64,000 bases of DNA, taken from Metopolophium dirhodum (Eukaryota; Arthropoda; Insecta; Hemiptera; Aphididae). The translations under genes were made by a program, and so were the position numbers. Under the pieces are notes generated by a model, which saw only the letters and a program-made list of their open reading frames with translations, was not told the DNA's origin and searched no databases. Positions within the stretch are counted from its first letter, which is position 1; every line of letters starts with the position of its first letter. Of the stretch, positions 33,500 to 45,034 are shown piece by piece. The stretch spans positions 36,711,558-36,775,557 of the forward strand of contig NC_083566.1 in assembly GCF_019925205.1 (NCBI RefSeq), read 5' to 3'.

Positions 33500-35615
33500 C
33501 TAATCTAGTATTTGACTACAGGAATAAATGAAAAATTTTCTTTCACCAAGTCCGTGTACTTGGTTAAACAGTGTGGTGGCTAAGAGCTAGTATATCTAAA
33601 AAAAAACATATCTGTAGTTTGAATGTGATCGATCAAGAACGATTTTCCGTGAACCTTACAGTTAATAAGAATCAACCCAGTGGAGTATACATGGGAAGGG
33701 GAGAGGAGAGGAAAGTCATACCCTCATTCCATGGGCCTGTAGATAACATTTTGTATAAAAACAATGTTTTTAATATTTTTATAATTTTTACTTACACACA
33801 CACATCCATGCGCACGCATGCCCACAAAATATTATAATATAATCATATTACTTTGTTAATTACCTTGATACCTTTTTTTTCTAAAAAAATTTGATGGTCA
33901 AATCATGAATTTTGGTTCCCTAGTTTATCAACTATGGTCCTCTAAAGTTTAGTAAAATGTGCATTCATTTTAATTGAAATAATTGGTACCTATAGGTTTA
34001 ATTTAAATGAGTTAAATAATTTTTTCTTATAACTACCTTTTCATACACTTAAGTAGTTTAATCAGTAATCTAAATTTGAAATTGTTATAAAAAAATTGCC
34101 TGTTAAAAAAAAGAAACACTTCTTTTTTCGTTTTAACGAAATTCTATGTCATCGATCCATAATCGTTAAAAACCCCCGCGTACAACGACACTATAAATAA
34201 ATAAAATATTGTATATGACATTTCAAATAAAGAGCGGGCCAAAGTCCCACCCCCTCCCATTGATCTATGCAGGCGTACTAGTGTCCTTTGGACTGTGAAT
34301 TATATTGTTATACCTAACTTATAAATGTTATACTAATGTTATAACTTATAATAAATTATTATTTACGCTGATCGACGATGACAAAAAAAAAAATGGAGAA
34401 ACCACAAGCATCTACTCGATGCGGCGATTACGTCCTGGGCCTGTCGCATCCACGGTCATGTTCGATCTATCGACGATTTTGTACCTAACCTAGTCAAATG
34501 TAACAATTTTTATTTAATGTACTCACTCATCGCGAAACCATTCTTCGAGTTTCCTTATTCGTATTCGATTTTTTTCTATAGAAACATTAAACACTTATTT
34601 ACACTTTACAATGATATAACGCCATCATGGACTAAGATCTAATGGAATATCATCACCAGTTGTGAGGGTTGTAAAAAGAATGGTTCTCAAAATAACATTT
34701 AATATCTCTTCACCAATAAAATTATTCGTGCTTGCGTGTAATGGGAAGTAAAAAATGTAAATTAAAAAATCGCAAATGGAGTTGATATACGAATAGTTCG
34801 AAACAAGAATCCCAGTACACGTTTCTCATACATCATTTGAGGTTTACTGAAAAGTGAAAGTCTGAAAACGTTTCGATCCCAGTCCATTATATTTGTCCGT
34901 GGATTCTATTTACTATTATACGAATACAATAAACATTCGTTGGGATTCTTCATTCCTACGGTATCCCTACCAACCCTCTTTGACAATGAATCCGATGTGG
35001 TGGTCGGTGGGCGGTGGCAGTGACCTTCATAGTTCATGGTCATGACTCATGGCTGACCGCATGGAACCCGGAAGTCACCGTTCATGGAGTAGAAAAAAAC
35101 GAATGACATTCATAGACTTATTAATATGTGGACTGTGTGTCCCATACCCAACTATACAGGTTGTCTAGTGCCAAGGTTGTTAGAAAGAGATAGCCAATAC
35201 CAGCTGTGTAATATAAGGGGACCTGAGGCGTATGCTACCTTTTTCTAAAAATGTTGTTACCTTTGTTGTTGAATTATTGTCTCTATCTATCTTACTATTA
35301 ATTGGTATAATTGTATAAATTCCGAATGGTAGCTAATAAATTGTATGCTATCTTTTTTTAACAACGTCCTCTCACCTGGAACTCTCTCTCCGTAACAGTC
35401 CATTTCTTTATACGTATATATAGAAGTATAATCTGTGGTAGTATGGTGACATCGTTTAACTAATATTTAATTAATATTATTTTAAATAAATAAATATAGA
35501 AATATGAATATTATTTTTTCCCAAATGATTATAAAATTACGTAAGTACTTGAACTTAGTTACTCCTACTAGTATTCTAACTAATCCAAATGGGGCGTTAA
35601 AAGCTAAAAAAAAAG
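33500..35615. other. Upstream region of the zinc-finger gene
   Basis: No gene is supported. The start of the zinc-finger gene (33487) has no evident TATA box nearby. GC-richer patches at 34400-34460 and 34980-35100 (with TCATGG/CATGACTCATGG repeats) have no coding match. (CA)n-like CACACACACA occurs near 33793. Confidence 0.4.
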
Positions 35616-35623
35616 GCCATTAA

Positions 35624-36066
35624 GAGGATTTCAGCGCATTATTTGTTTTCTCTCTCTAACCCACGCGCAACATAGACAAAACGCATTTACGCAGAATCAT
35701 TTTCTCTATGTTTTTATGTAATTTTAGAGCAAAACCATCCATTATAAAAAAAGATAGAGAATAATATTTTTGAGGGAATGACATATGTATTTTATATTTT
35801 ATTGTTGTTTGACTTCGTATTCGACTTTCAAAATAAACAAAAAATTGTTGTAAATTTAAATGATGTTTAAATTGTTTTGAGACAATTTTAAGACAAATCG
35901 ATATGTCATACCCTCAAAAATATTATTCTCTGTTTTTTTTGTAATTGGTGATTTTACTCTAAGATTACTTAAAAATATAGAAAAAATGATTCTGTGTAAA
36001 TGCGTTTTGTCTATGCTGTGCGTGTACCAGAGATAGAAAACAAATAGGTAGTGCGCTGACATCCTC
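35624..36066. mobile_element. Palindromic MITE, 443 bp, flanked by TTAA
   Basis: The left arm (GAGGATTTCAGCGCATTATT…) and right arm (inverted GAGGATGTCAGCGCACTACC…) are long inverted repeats of about 200 bp that include ACAAAACGCATTTAC in both. TTAA flanks both sides (35620-35623, 36067-36070). A TTAA duplication would fit piggyBac, and a TAA/TTA duplication with a GAGG terminus would fit PIF/Harbinger; I cannot decide. No coding sequence. It sits 25 bp from the hAT element at 36092. Confidence 0.75.
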
Positions 36067-36106
36067 TTAAAACTTGAACATATATTTTGAATAGTGATGA
36101 TCAAAA

Positions 36107-36245
36107 CGAGACCAAGACCAAGACCTTCAAAATCTTGGTCTTGATCTTGATCTTACAGACTCAGTCTTGGTCTTGGTCTTGGGTATACACCTTAATATTG
36201 GTCTTGGTCTTGGTCTTGCACAAGACTCTTGCAAGACTCTTGCTA
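36107..36245. repeat. Hexanucleotide TCTTGG/GACCAA subterminal array
   Basis: Roughly 130 bp of imperfect TCTTGG units, first in one orientation (GACCAAGACCAAGACC) and then the other (TCTTGGTCTTGGTCTTGG), ending in CAAGACTCTTGCAAGACTC. Because it starts 15 bp inside the hAT terminus, it is best read as part of the element (a transposase-binding region) and not as an independent satellite. Confidence 0.8.
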
Positions 36246-37238
36246 TTCTCACAAAATATATTTAAAAAAAAACTAAATACCTGTTATAGCTGTGTGTAGG
36301 TTTTTTACTATGATCTCTAAGATGAAACTTAAGTCCAATATATTATATAGTATATTGATAAATCAAACATTAACATAAAACAAGTCGAACAATTTAATTT
36401 TTATTATACTCGTTTAAAACTTTGCATTTTAAATTATGCTTATATTATTTCACGTGTATTTGTATTTGATGAATCAATTTACCAGCATAATTAACTTTGT
36501 AAGTTCCTATTACATTTATAATAAATATCAATAGGTTATTACTAATTACTAATTATTGTCAAATAAAATGTTTATAAAAATTAAATTGTTGTTTTTTAAA
36601 TGTTCACTTTAACAAATAATAATATTAAAAAAAGCTGTATGGTTTGTTCCAAATATTAAATTGCTTAATAATAATATTTGTTATTATGATAATATTTATT
36701 ATTTATAGTTAAACTTTTATTCTTCTTTTATTCACCAGTAGCCAGTGCAGTAGTAATAAATGTTTAAGTTTCTTTTAATATATTTTATTGGCAATAGACC
36801 ATTTCTGTAAATCTTATTTGGTACATTTTATTTTTACAAAAAGTTTTTAATTATCTTAATGACAACTAAGCTAAGTAGTAACATTGAATTTAACATAAAG
36901 TGTATACCTACATCAATAAATAAAACGATCATGTACAACCCACAATAATTAAAATGTGTTACAAAATGAGGTAAGTTATAATATTAATAATGATGTTTAA
37001 CTAAAATTTTAATAATTTTAAAATTGTGACATACAATCTTTTAATTCTCAGCATTCAATATTTTTGGTAGACAACATCTTTTAAATTTAAGTTTTGTTTT
37101 ATTATTTAGTTTTGAAATCGTATTAAAGGAAAAAAAAAAGAAACAACTGAATCATTTATGGTTAATTTATAAATAGGTAATATAAAGAATAATGCATTTA
37201 ATAATGTAATGTAAATTTAATAATAATAGATAAATGTA

Positions 37239-38493
37239 TTAAAGTTTTTTTGACCAAGAGTTGATGCAAAGAAGCTATTTGGCGGACTCATTGTTTAGCC
37301 GGTTTCGGTGCTTCCGAATGACTAAAGACGCTTTAGAAAAAAGTCTCTCTGCAAGAACAGAGGTGGCTGAAATTGATAAAAAATCTTTTGCCATCTTAGC
37401 TAACACAGGGAAGTGAACTTGGTTTAGCTTCTACCACTGTAGTACATCTTCACTGCTTGCACTCTTCGGCTGACTTAAGTATGTATCTAATTCTTGCATA
37501 CAATTTTGGGAATTTGTATAAGTAACTGGTGTTGAATTTAACGTGTTAAAATCTATGATATCTTCATCACTATCAATGTCATGACTTTCTTGTACTGGTA
37601 ACTCTAACACTGGCTCTTGGTCATAGTATGATTTATCTATGATAATCACTTCAAATTTCTGCAGGCTCATCTTTTTAATCTCTACCCTCCAAAATTTTAA
37701 ATCAAAAGTTTCTGCTTTATGTCTAGGATCCAGAATCAATGGTACACAGTATATCCATTTCGTTTTCTTGTAATGTTTTAAAATTGGATCATGTGCAGCA
37801 TGAAAACCCAAAATTAGTTGCTCATCTTCTACAGTCCATTGGATTTTCTGATCTAACTGTCTTATAGTACTTTCTACCTTATCAAGTAACAGGTTAAACG
37901 AAACAATAACTTGGGGAAGAGTAACATATTTATCACCACCAAGTCTTGTTGTGAAAATTTTAAAATTAATTAAAACTTTTAATACTTTTTCTAATATATA
38001 CCATTCGGCATTCAGTATCAACAATTTGTAAATCCTTTAACTCTGGTAAAATACTACATAATGTATTAATTCTATTTTTTAATTTTAAAGCCACCCCAAG
38101 CATATCATGAGTAGAATTCCACCTTGTTGGGCAGTCCAGTATAGGATTTATAGTTGTTGGTACCCCTACTGTATCACATACTGAACAAAACTTATTTTTC
38201 AGCTTTTCACTTCTTCTTATTTTACTGAAAACAGAACTCAGTTTCATTAAGGGGGTACTTGAGTTTATAATGATATAGTCATGGTTCTCCTGATCCACTT
38301 CCATTTCATTTTCGCTATCTAATCATTTTCACTATCGAACTCAATATCAGTTTGTTATGTTAAATTCTTCATTAAATCTTGCACTCCCAAGTTTAAAATA
38401 TGTGCAATACATCGAAAATGTTGATTTTCTGGATCAAAACTGGGGAGCCATTTTCCAAGTTCTGCCATAAATGAAGTGTTTGCAGATGCAATT
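37239..38493 (-). pseudogene. hAT transposase (ZBED-like), truncated and decayed
   Basis: Minus strand, N- to C-terminal. SFMAELGKWLPSFDPENQHF is followed by RCIAHILNLGVQDLMKNL, which holds the CxxHxLNL motif of the hAT catalytic fold. Then come stops near 38320, PILDCPTRWNSTHDMLGVAL (the conserved D-x-x-T-R-W-N-S motif), a frameshift near 38015, YCVPLILDPRHKAETFDLKF (ILDPRxK), and finally ISATSVLAERLFSKASLVIR, the dimerisation domain. Stops at 37431-37433 (in place of the second Trp of an expected LQWWK) and 37275-37277 (in place of Gln) interrupt the end. The BED finger and the first catalytic Asp are missing. It is the gene of the enclosing element, similar to ZBED1-like transposases. Confidence 0.85.
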
Positions 38494-38637
38494 TAATAAC
38501 AATACTAATAATTTCTTATTATTTTCGTTATAAATTATTAGTTAATGAAATCTAGAAGCGCAAATGTGTTTTCGGGGAAAAAAAAAATTTGCAAGACTGC
38601 AAGAACAAGACCAATTTTGATCATCACTAATTTTGAA

Positions 38638-39754
38638 TAAAAAAATGTTTGAAAAATTAACTTGGGAGCTAAATTAAAATTGTTCTAATATTAGTAAGTT
38701 CTAATTTCACCAAAAACTTTTTTATGTTATTACCGGTAAATGGAAATTTTCCACCCGATATATTTTTGATGCAGACGTTTTCCCCTCATATTTTTTTAAA
38801 GTTAATTATTGACTAATAATATTGAATTTAATGATATAATATTATTTATTATTTAATAGGTATGAAATTTTTTTTTAAATAAAATATTTAATATTATATA
38901 AAATTATTTTTATTTTCATAAACATAATAGATTATAAATGTATATATTGTTTGATCAACTGAACTACTTACTTGAAACAATAAAAATTAAGAAAAAAAAT
39001 AAGTAGGTATAAAGTAAAATATAATTAATAATTAATAAAAATAGTTAAAAATTCCGACATAAAAATGATACATTTTGTAAAAAATATTTGAATTCCGATT
39101 CTTTTGTTGTTGTTATTTCTTAACTTATATTTTTTAGCCTATGGTCATATTTATTTTGTTTTTTTTTCTGTTAAAACTGCACCAGTTTGAATATTTAACA
39201 ATTTAATAATTGCCTGTGAATTTGATTCAAGTAGTTCAGTTGATCAAAAATATAAATCTATAATTTATATTTTATTATATTAATGAATATATTTGAAAAT
39301 ATTATACAATAGGCACAAATTAATTTCATATTAAATAATAATATTATATTATAGTAGTAAACTTTCAAAAAAAATGGGGGGAAATGTCCTACTACACCGA
39401 AAACAGTCGAGGGGGGAATGTCCGCGATTCGTTATTACCTACTTATTGCACATCGAATGAAAAAAAGTAAATATTTTATTTATATTTTTTTTATATTTGA
39501 CCAATTGCTGACTGAAAATTTGGTTCAACGAGTAAAGCTTACGACCCTTTAACCCCTCCCCCCGTCCCTGCCATCGGCGCCCTGCCGCCGTTGTCGTGAA
39601 CTCCGCCACAAAAGGGATCGGGAATTGGTGCGTCGAGAATCACGTGAACACCGAGCCGTTGGTGGGAGACGTGCTACACAGACGAGTGACGAAAATCGGT
39701 CGGCAGACTGAAACTTATTAAACTCTTTAGATACAGGCATACAGCTGAATAGCT
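38638..39754. other. Unassigned sequence with a GC-rich block
   Basis: AT-rich up to 39540. From about 39545 to 39715 it is GC-rich with many CpG (CCATCGGCGCCCTGCCGCCG), which could be a promoter or first-exon region of an unseen gene. No reading frame here shows a known domain and there is no clear splice partner. Confidence 0.35.
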
Positions 39755-40254
39755 GCTGAGTAAGGGTGCGACGTTCCTACACGAATAATTAGCGACTATA
39801 CACTGGCCATGTGTCCAGTGGTGTAGTGGGGCGTATACGTGGGTATGCGGCGTATAAAACGACTTCTCCAGTTTTTGGTTGAAGCACGTATACTTATAAT
39901 ATAATTTGTGATAGGTACGCAGACATACGGCCATCGGGTATACTATATAGCTATAAATCTATAATACAAACAGTATTAACGAATAACCAATAATGCCAAA
40001 CATGGCTGAGTAAGGGTGCGACGTTCCTACACGAATAATTAGCGACTATACACTGGCCATGTGTCCAGTGGTGTAGTGGGGCGTATACGTGGGTATGCGG
40101 CGTATAAAACGACTTCTCCAGTTTTTGGTTGAAGCACGTATACTTATAATATAATTTGTGATACGCAGGTATACGGCCATACGGGTATACTATGTAGCTA
40201 TAAATCTATAATATAAACAGTATTAACGAATAACCAATAATACCAAACATAATA
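39755..40254 (+). repeat. Tandem duplication, 2 x 250 bp
   Basis: Two head-to-tail copies (39755-40004 and 40005-40254) beginning GCTGAGTAAGGGTGCGACG are almost identical, differing by a few substitutions and a small indel near AATTTGTGATA. Each copy contains CAGTGGTGTAGTGGGGCG (39816 and 40066), which looks like a hAT left end. Confidence 0.92.
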
Positions 40255-40898
40255 TTTCCTTGCTATCACGTTCATTAGGAACGGTTATTATTTTTACATT
40301 TTACACGTCTATTTTTAACTTAATTTCATGGATCTATATTTATTATATATACATATATACTATACATTTAAAATTATAAGCTTATCGATAACGATCTCCG
40401 ACGCCGAGATGCACGGCCACATGCATTACTGAAAATAATGTTGTCAATAAATATTATTTCGTGTACACTGTGTCACACAATTACATAAATATAACATAAA
40501 TTGATCTACAAAAAATAATGTTTTCATTTATTTTTAATTATTTAAAGTTGTGATACCTAATTTATATACTACCGAGTATACTTTTAAGACTATAAATATT
40601 AATAAATATTTAGGTTTTTTAACTTAAAAAGAAGTGGTGAGAGGGGGGTTAAGAAATTAACATAGGTAATCGCTAATCGTAAAAAATTTAAATGTATAAT
40701 AATATATATTTTAGGAGTATGATTGTAAACTATAGAGGCTCAAATGTGGTAAGGTAGTAATAAAGTGTATGTAATTATAAATATAAAACTAATAATAACG
40801 TAGTATATATGGGGGGTGTGGGGGACGAAGCCCCCCACGTTTACTTATCAAGCACATTAAAGCGTATACTCGGTAAAAAAATTACGACTACATCACTG
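40066..40898. mobile_element. Candidate hAT element (no matching TSD)
   Basis: A left end CAGTGGTGTAGTGGGG at 40066 and a right end, the reverse complement of CAGTGATGTAGTCGTAAT, at 40898 face each other, with a GGGGGACGAAGCCCCCC hairpin inside near the right end. The flanking octamers CATGTGTC and AATTGTGT do not match, so either the left copy has been rearranged with the tandem duplication or the pairing is wrong. Confidence 0.4.
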
Positions 40899-42374
40899 AA
40901 TTGTGTCTTATGTTACGTCTGATTTTTACATCAATCAAAAGTGTTTCCGACCAAAATCAGTGTTTGAGTATTTTTGTAATCGTTTGACGTTCTTACCTTG
41001 TTTAACGAATAGTGCCGGGATATACGTACTTTGAATCGAGGAGATTCGCTCAAACTGAATTGTACTGCGCTACACGAAATCTCGAGTCATTCTGCTCTAG
41101 GCGGAACCAAAGTATAACATCGTGCCTCATTTAAGCCAAGAGCGGCAACTCATTGTGTAAAACGATCGTAATAATATGTATTATTGTTTTCGCAATTTCG
41201 AGTGTGTCACTTAATACGGACGAATATAAGGCTAAGTTACCTGACCTAACCTATATAGTCCTTATACTAATAAAGGGAACATCGGGGAGGGTTCCTGGGG
41301 GAGTGGGGTGATCTTTCCTAGAATAGTAGAGTATAATATCACTGGTATAATATAATATAATATTACAGGTCATTGGAGTAGGTACCCAACGCAAGCAGTG
41401 ACGCCATTCCTCGCGACCAAAAACATTGTTATTAACTCTCACTATGATATTTGCTACTGTACGTCTGACGTCTATTATACGTCTATACGACTGTACCGAA
41501 TGCATATGGTATTGTTATACCTATAATAATTAACTACACTGCCGGGTTGCCTGAACAATTACTAAACGTTTAAGGAATCAATAGTGAGCTAATGATACCT
41601 TCAACGTGATTTAGTGGCCCGTATTAGGGCCATTACATTTTATTGAACCATTAAATGAATACATTTTTCATGCAACCCGGCCACGTCGTAGGTAATATGT
41701 TTATAATATCTTATATTATCTATGTGCACAACGAGAAATAATCACGGACTATGTTACAACTTAATTTATACTATATAACGGCGCCAAATGTTCTTATCAA
41801 GTTGCACATATACATGCATAGTACCCATACGAAAAAAATCGAGTCATACTAGCCCTACATTGTGAACCCGGCAGTAGTATAATTAGTATAATATAATGAA
41901 TACTGTAAACGTATTGTATTGTTGTATAAATCATAATAATATCTAATAGTAATACCTACTACATAAATTTATTTAGTCATGAGTAATACCCGACTGTTCC
42001 ATGGTAATACCATTGATTAGGGACGTATGCTATGTAATTACCATGGCTAAATATTATGTTTAGCCATGGTAATTACTATGTTTTCAGTTTTGAGCGATGT
42101 GGTACAATGTGGTACTGTACAAAACTGATAGTGTTATCATATTTCAAACTTATGAAAATAAGAACCGTTGGCGTTCCGCCGTTTTGGGTGAACATTATAA
42201 ACAAAAATTAAGCAAGAATCGTACAAGTCGCTAACTTGTTTTAATATATTATTAATACACTACATTATAGTATGATCTCAAAGAAAACATGAATAACAAT
42301 TTTATTTTCTAGAGTAAGGTACCTACTGCCTATTAATAATTGTTGTACGAGATTGAGTTCAATAGACATTTAAT
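40899..42374. other. Region upstream of CstF-50
   Basis: No gene is supported. The last 300 bp before the CstF-50 start may hold its promoter and 5' UTR. GTTGGCGTTCCGCCGTTTTG (near 42168) is a GC-richer patch, and TTTTCTAG ending at 42312 could be a 5' UTR acceptor. A short palindromic motif CATGGTAATACCAT/CCATGGCTAAATATTATG lies at 41999-42070. Confidence 0.4.
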
Positions 42375-44482
42375 ATGAGTGAAATAAATAATGAAAAACC
42401 GGAAATGTGTATTAAGAATAGTGATCATTTATACAGACTCATAATAAGGTAAAGTATAAATCGTTTTTGTAATCCACTAGCCCATTGCATTTGCATTTAC
42501 ACTCATTTCGATTTGGTTTAGTCAACTTTTTTATGATGGGCATACATCAATCGCTTCAAGCTTAGCTGTCAAAGTGAATGCTGATCCACCTTGTTCTCCA
42601 TCGGATCGACTTAGGAGTGTAGTGATAAAAGGCTTACAACATGAAACCGATCGACAAAAAGAATCTGAACAAGCAATAAACTCAAATCCAATCCAACAAA
42701 TGTTAATCGGACCGGGGATTGGTATGCTTAACGATTTATGTATTATATACACTTGTGTATTAAATTCTTTACGTGATTTGATTAGATTTGGAATTTGATA
42801 CTGATGTTATTTGTACTGCTCCTGAACCATCGCTTTATGAAACTGTATATGTAACATCCCACAAAGGTGCCTGTAACGCTGGTGCTTTTAGTCCGGACGG
42901 ACAGTTAATTGCAACAGGAAGCAGTGATGCATCAATCAAAGTAATTATATTTTTCAACATACAATTTTATGACTAGCGGGACAGAGAGGCTGAGCGGACT
43001 AAGGCGTCGATTGCAACGCGCACCAACGCCGATTCAAAACCTCAGCATTTTTCTTCGGGCAAGTCACAAATGTCCGGAGAGAAGTGCCACTATCCTCCAT
43101 CCGGGTATGGCAGATACCTAGGGGGGCCAAATAAAAATAAAAAAAAACCTGCCAAACCAAAAACACACGTGTTTTCTAAACCTACAATTTCCTCCCCTAC
43201 AAAACAAAAACAAAAACAGCAAATGACCATAGTTACGGGCTTGACGATCAATTAAAAAAAAAAAATTAGTGACTTATTAAAATAATATTTATAGATTTTG
43301 GATGTTGAAAGAATGTTGGCTAAAGCACATGAGATTGGTAGCAGTGAGAATGAAGCACAAGGACATCCAGTAATTCGGACGTTGTATGATCATTTGGAAG
43401 GAGTGACTTGCTTGGAGTTTCACCCTAACAAACCAATTTTGGCTTCAGGTTCTAAAGATTGTCATGTTAAATTTTTTGATTATTCAAAAATAACTGTAAA
43501 GAAAGCATACAAGACAATAACCGTACGATATTTAGTTAAATTGTATGTTTCACAATTTATTTAACCTCATACAACTTAACATTACAGGATGTGGTACCAA
43601 TAAGATGTATAAGTTTTCATCCCCTTGGAGACTATATGATAGTAGGCACCAATTGCCCAATCATAAGACTTTATGACATAAATACAGTTCAATGTTATGT
43701 TAGTTCAGTTCCTAGCCAACAACATACTGGTCCTGTTACATCAATAAAGTATTAGAAAAATTATTTAATTTATAATGCCTATTCAATTATTATAATGTAT
43801 TAGGTTTGAACCAGGTGCAAAATACTTTGTGTCCTCTAGTCGAGATGGTTCAATTAAATTGTGGGACGGCGTGTCTAATAAATGTGTCAACACATTTGAA
43901 AGAGCACACAATGGTAGTCAAGTGTGTTCTGTGACATTTTCGAGAAATGGAAAGGTGACAATTTGTATAGTTTTATTTTTATAAGCACTATGTTAAATAT
44001 TTTATATTATCAATTGTAGTACATCTTATCATCAGGCAAAGATTCTTTAGTGAAACTTTGGGAGTTGTCTACTAGTAGATGCCTGATTGCATATACTGGA
44101 GCTGGAACCATTGGTAAACTAGTGTTTTTTTTTTCATTACGATTGTATAAATAATCAATGTTTCTTAATAGGAAAACAAGAACACCATACTCAAGCATTG
44201 TTTAATCATACTGAGGAGTATGTCATGTTTCCAGATGAAGTCACTACATCGTTGTGTACATGGAATGCACGGAATGCTTCTCGGCAGAAACTTTTATCAC
44301 TAGGTAATTAATTTTGTCAAATGCATTTATTTTTTTAAAATGTTTTCATTGTGAATTATTTTGTAGGCCATAATGGACCTATTCGTTCAATAGTGCATTC
44401 TCCAAATTCAGCAGCATTTTTGACTTGTTCGGATGACTTTAGAGCCCGTCTTTGGTATATAAGACACTTGACTGGAGCATAA
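42375..44482 (+). CDS. CstF50: Cleavage stimulation factor subunit 1 (CstF-50)
   Basis: Nine coding exons: 42375-42448, 42522-42721, 42786-42940, 43295-43522, 43588-43748, 43804-43954, 44020-44113, 44172-44303, 44367-44482. All have GT/AG borders and phases that join without a break into 436 residues, close to the 431 of human CstF-50. The N-terminus HLYRLIISQLFYDGHTSIAS is the CstF-50 homodimerisation region. WD40 repeats follow from about residue 110, including GAFSPDGQLIATGSSDASIK, LEFHPNKPILASGSKDCHVK, SFHPLGDYMIVGTNCPIIRL, FVSSSRDGSIKLWDGVSN and SSGKDSLVKLWE, and the end is the conserved CSDDFRARLWYIR. In the nucleus this protein is part of the CstF complex that binds the GU-rich element downstream of poly(A) sites and promotes pre-mRNA 3'-end cleavage. 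The ATG is in an ATTTAATATGAG context and the first in frame. A tRNA-derived SINE lies in intron 3. Confidence 0.97.
42976..43268 (+). mobile_element. tRNA-derived SINE in CstF-50 intron 3
   Basis: The head GACAGAGAGGCTGAGCGGAC resembles the 5' half of a class II tRNA (Ser/Leu type). The A box GGCTGAGCGG is at 42988-42997 and a B box-like GATTCAAAACC at 43031-43041, as needed for internal RNA polymerase III transcription. A non-tRNA body of about 150 bp follows and the element ends in A-rich simple sequence (poly-A 43254-43264). Orientation is the same as the host gene. I saw no clear target duplication. The open frame 43070-43255 is incidental. Confidence 0.8.
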
Positions 44483-44533
44483 ATTGAATATTTTTTTATT
44501 TTTATTTACAAAATATTTATTTATTTAATCTTG

Positions 44534-44539
44534 AATAAA
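44534..44539 (+). terminator. Poly(A) signal of CstF-50
   Basis: AATAAA lies 52 bases after the CstF-50 stop codon, in TTGAATAAACTTC, and is followed by an AT-rich stretch with TGTATT. It is the first canonical signal downstream. Confidence 0.7.
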
Positions 44540-44649
44540 CTTCATATAAAATATATAAGTATTGTATTCATTTTTTTAATTAAATAATATTCACTAAATT
44601 TCAAATAATAATGTTTATGGAATTTTTTGTCGTAATAATTGAAAATTAA

Positions 44650-44800
44650 ATTTTTTTTAAAGGTTAGGCAAGTGGGTACCGCTTTGTTGTACATTAGGTG
44701 CCGTGTGGGTCATTGTAATTGATATGCTGGATTTAATTTCAATGATATAAAATAATTGTATATTTGTATACGAAAAACAAGCATAGATGAGCTGTTAGCC
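44650..44800 (-). repeat. Diverged inverted tail module of dispersed repeat
   Basis: The order AGGCAAGTGGGTACCGC, TGGGTCATTGTAATTGATATG, ATTTCAATGATATAA, GTATACGAAAAAC corresponds to the repeat tail in reverse orientation, with many substitutions. Confidence 0.6.
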
Positions 44801-45034
44801 TATATTACTAAAAGTATATTTTATGATATTATTGCTATTTAAGTTATTTATTTTACTATCAGTAAAACAGTAAGGTTGAATTAATTTCACCAAAAACATT
44901 TCATTTAATATACTTTAAGAGGTTCAAGTACTATCAAATAATATTTTTAAATTACCAAAAAATAACTAAAACCATTATTATTTGTTTAAATACCTGATTT
45001 CATCAACATTTAACTCTAAATATCTATTATTTAA

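Larger units (their letters stand above)
36092..38629 (-). mobile_element. hAT element, 2538 bp, perfect 8-bp TSD
   Basis: Both ends are inverted copies of TAGTGATGATCAAAA, flanked by the perfect 8-bp duplication ATTTTGAA (36084-36091 and 38630-38637). Directly inside the left end is a run of the hexamer GACCAA/TTGGTC in both orientations (36107-36240), a subterminal repeat region; shorter CAAGA/CTTGC units occur inside the right end. It carries a decayed hAT transposase on the minus strand (38493-37239) that lacks its N-terminal half. Confidence 0.93.

Noticed and set aside
36107..36245. Independent hexanucleotide satellite
   Set aside because: Its position just inside a hAT terminus with a perfect duplication makes it part of that element.
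39549..39740. Arg-rich 63-residue minus-strand open frame
   Set aside because: It is produced by the CpG-rich block; no domain, and the composition simply reflects GC content.
40066..40898. Certain hAT element from the facing CAGTG ends
   Set aside because: The flanking octamers CATGTGTC and AATTGTGT do not match, so it is kept only as a candidate.
42531..42752. Minus-strand open frame over CstF-50 exon 2
   Set aside because: It is the shadow of a well-supported coding exon on the plus strand.
42976..43050. Functional tRNA gene (Ser/Leu-like)
   Set aside because: A and B boxes are present but the acceptor and anticodon stems do not pair properly and a non-tRNA body with an A-rich tail follows, so it is a SINE.
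43070..43255. 61-residue plus-strand open frame in CstF-50 intron 3
   Set aside because: It lies within the SINE body and has no features of a protein.
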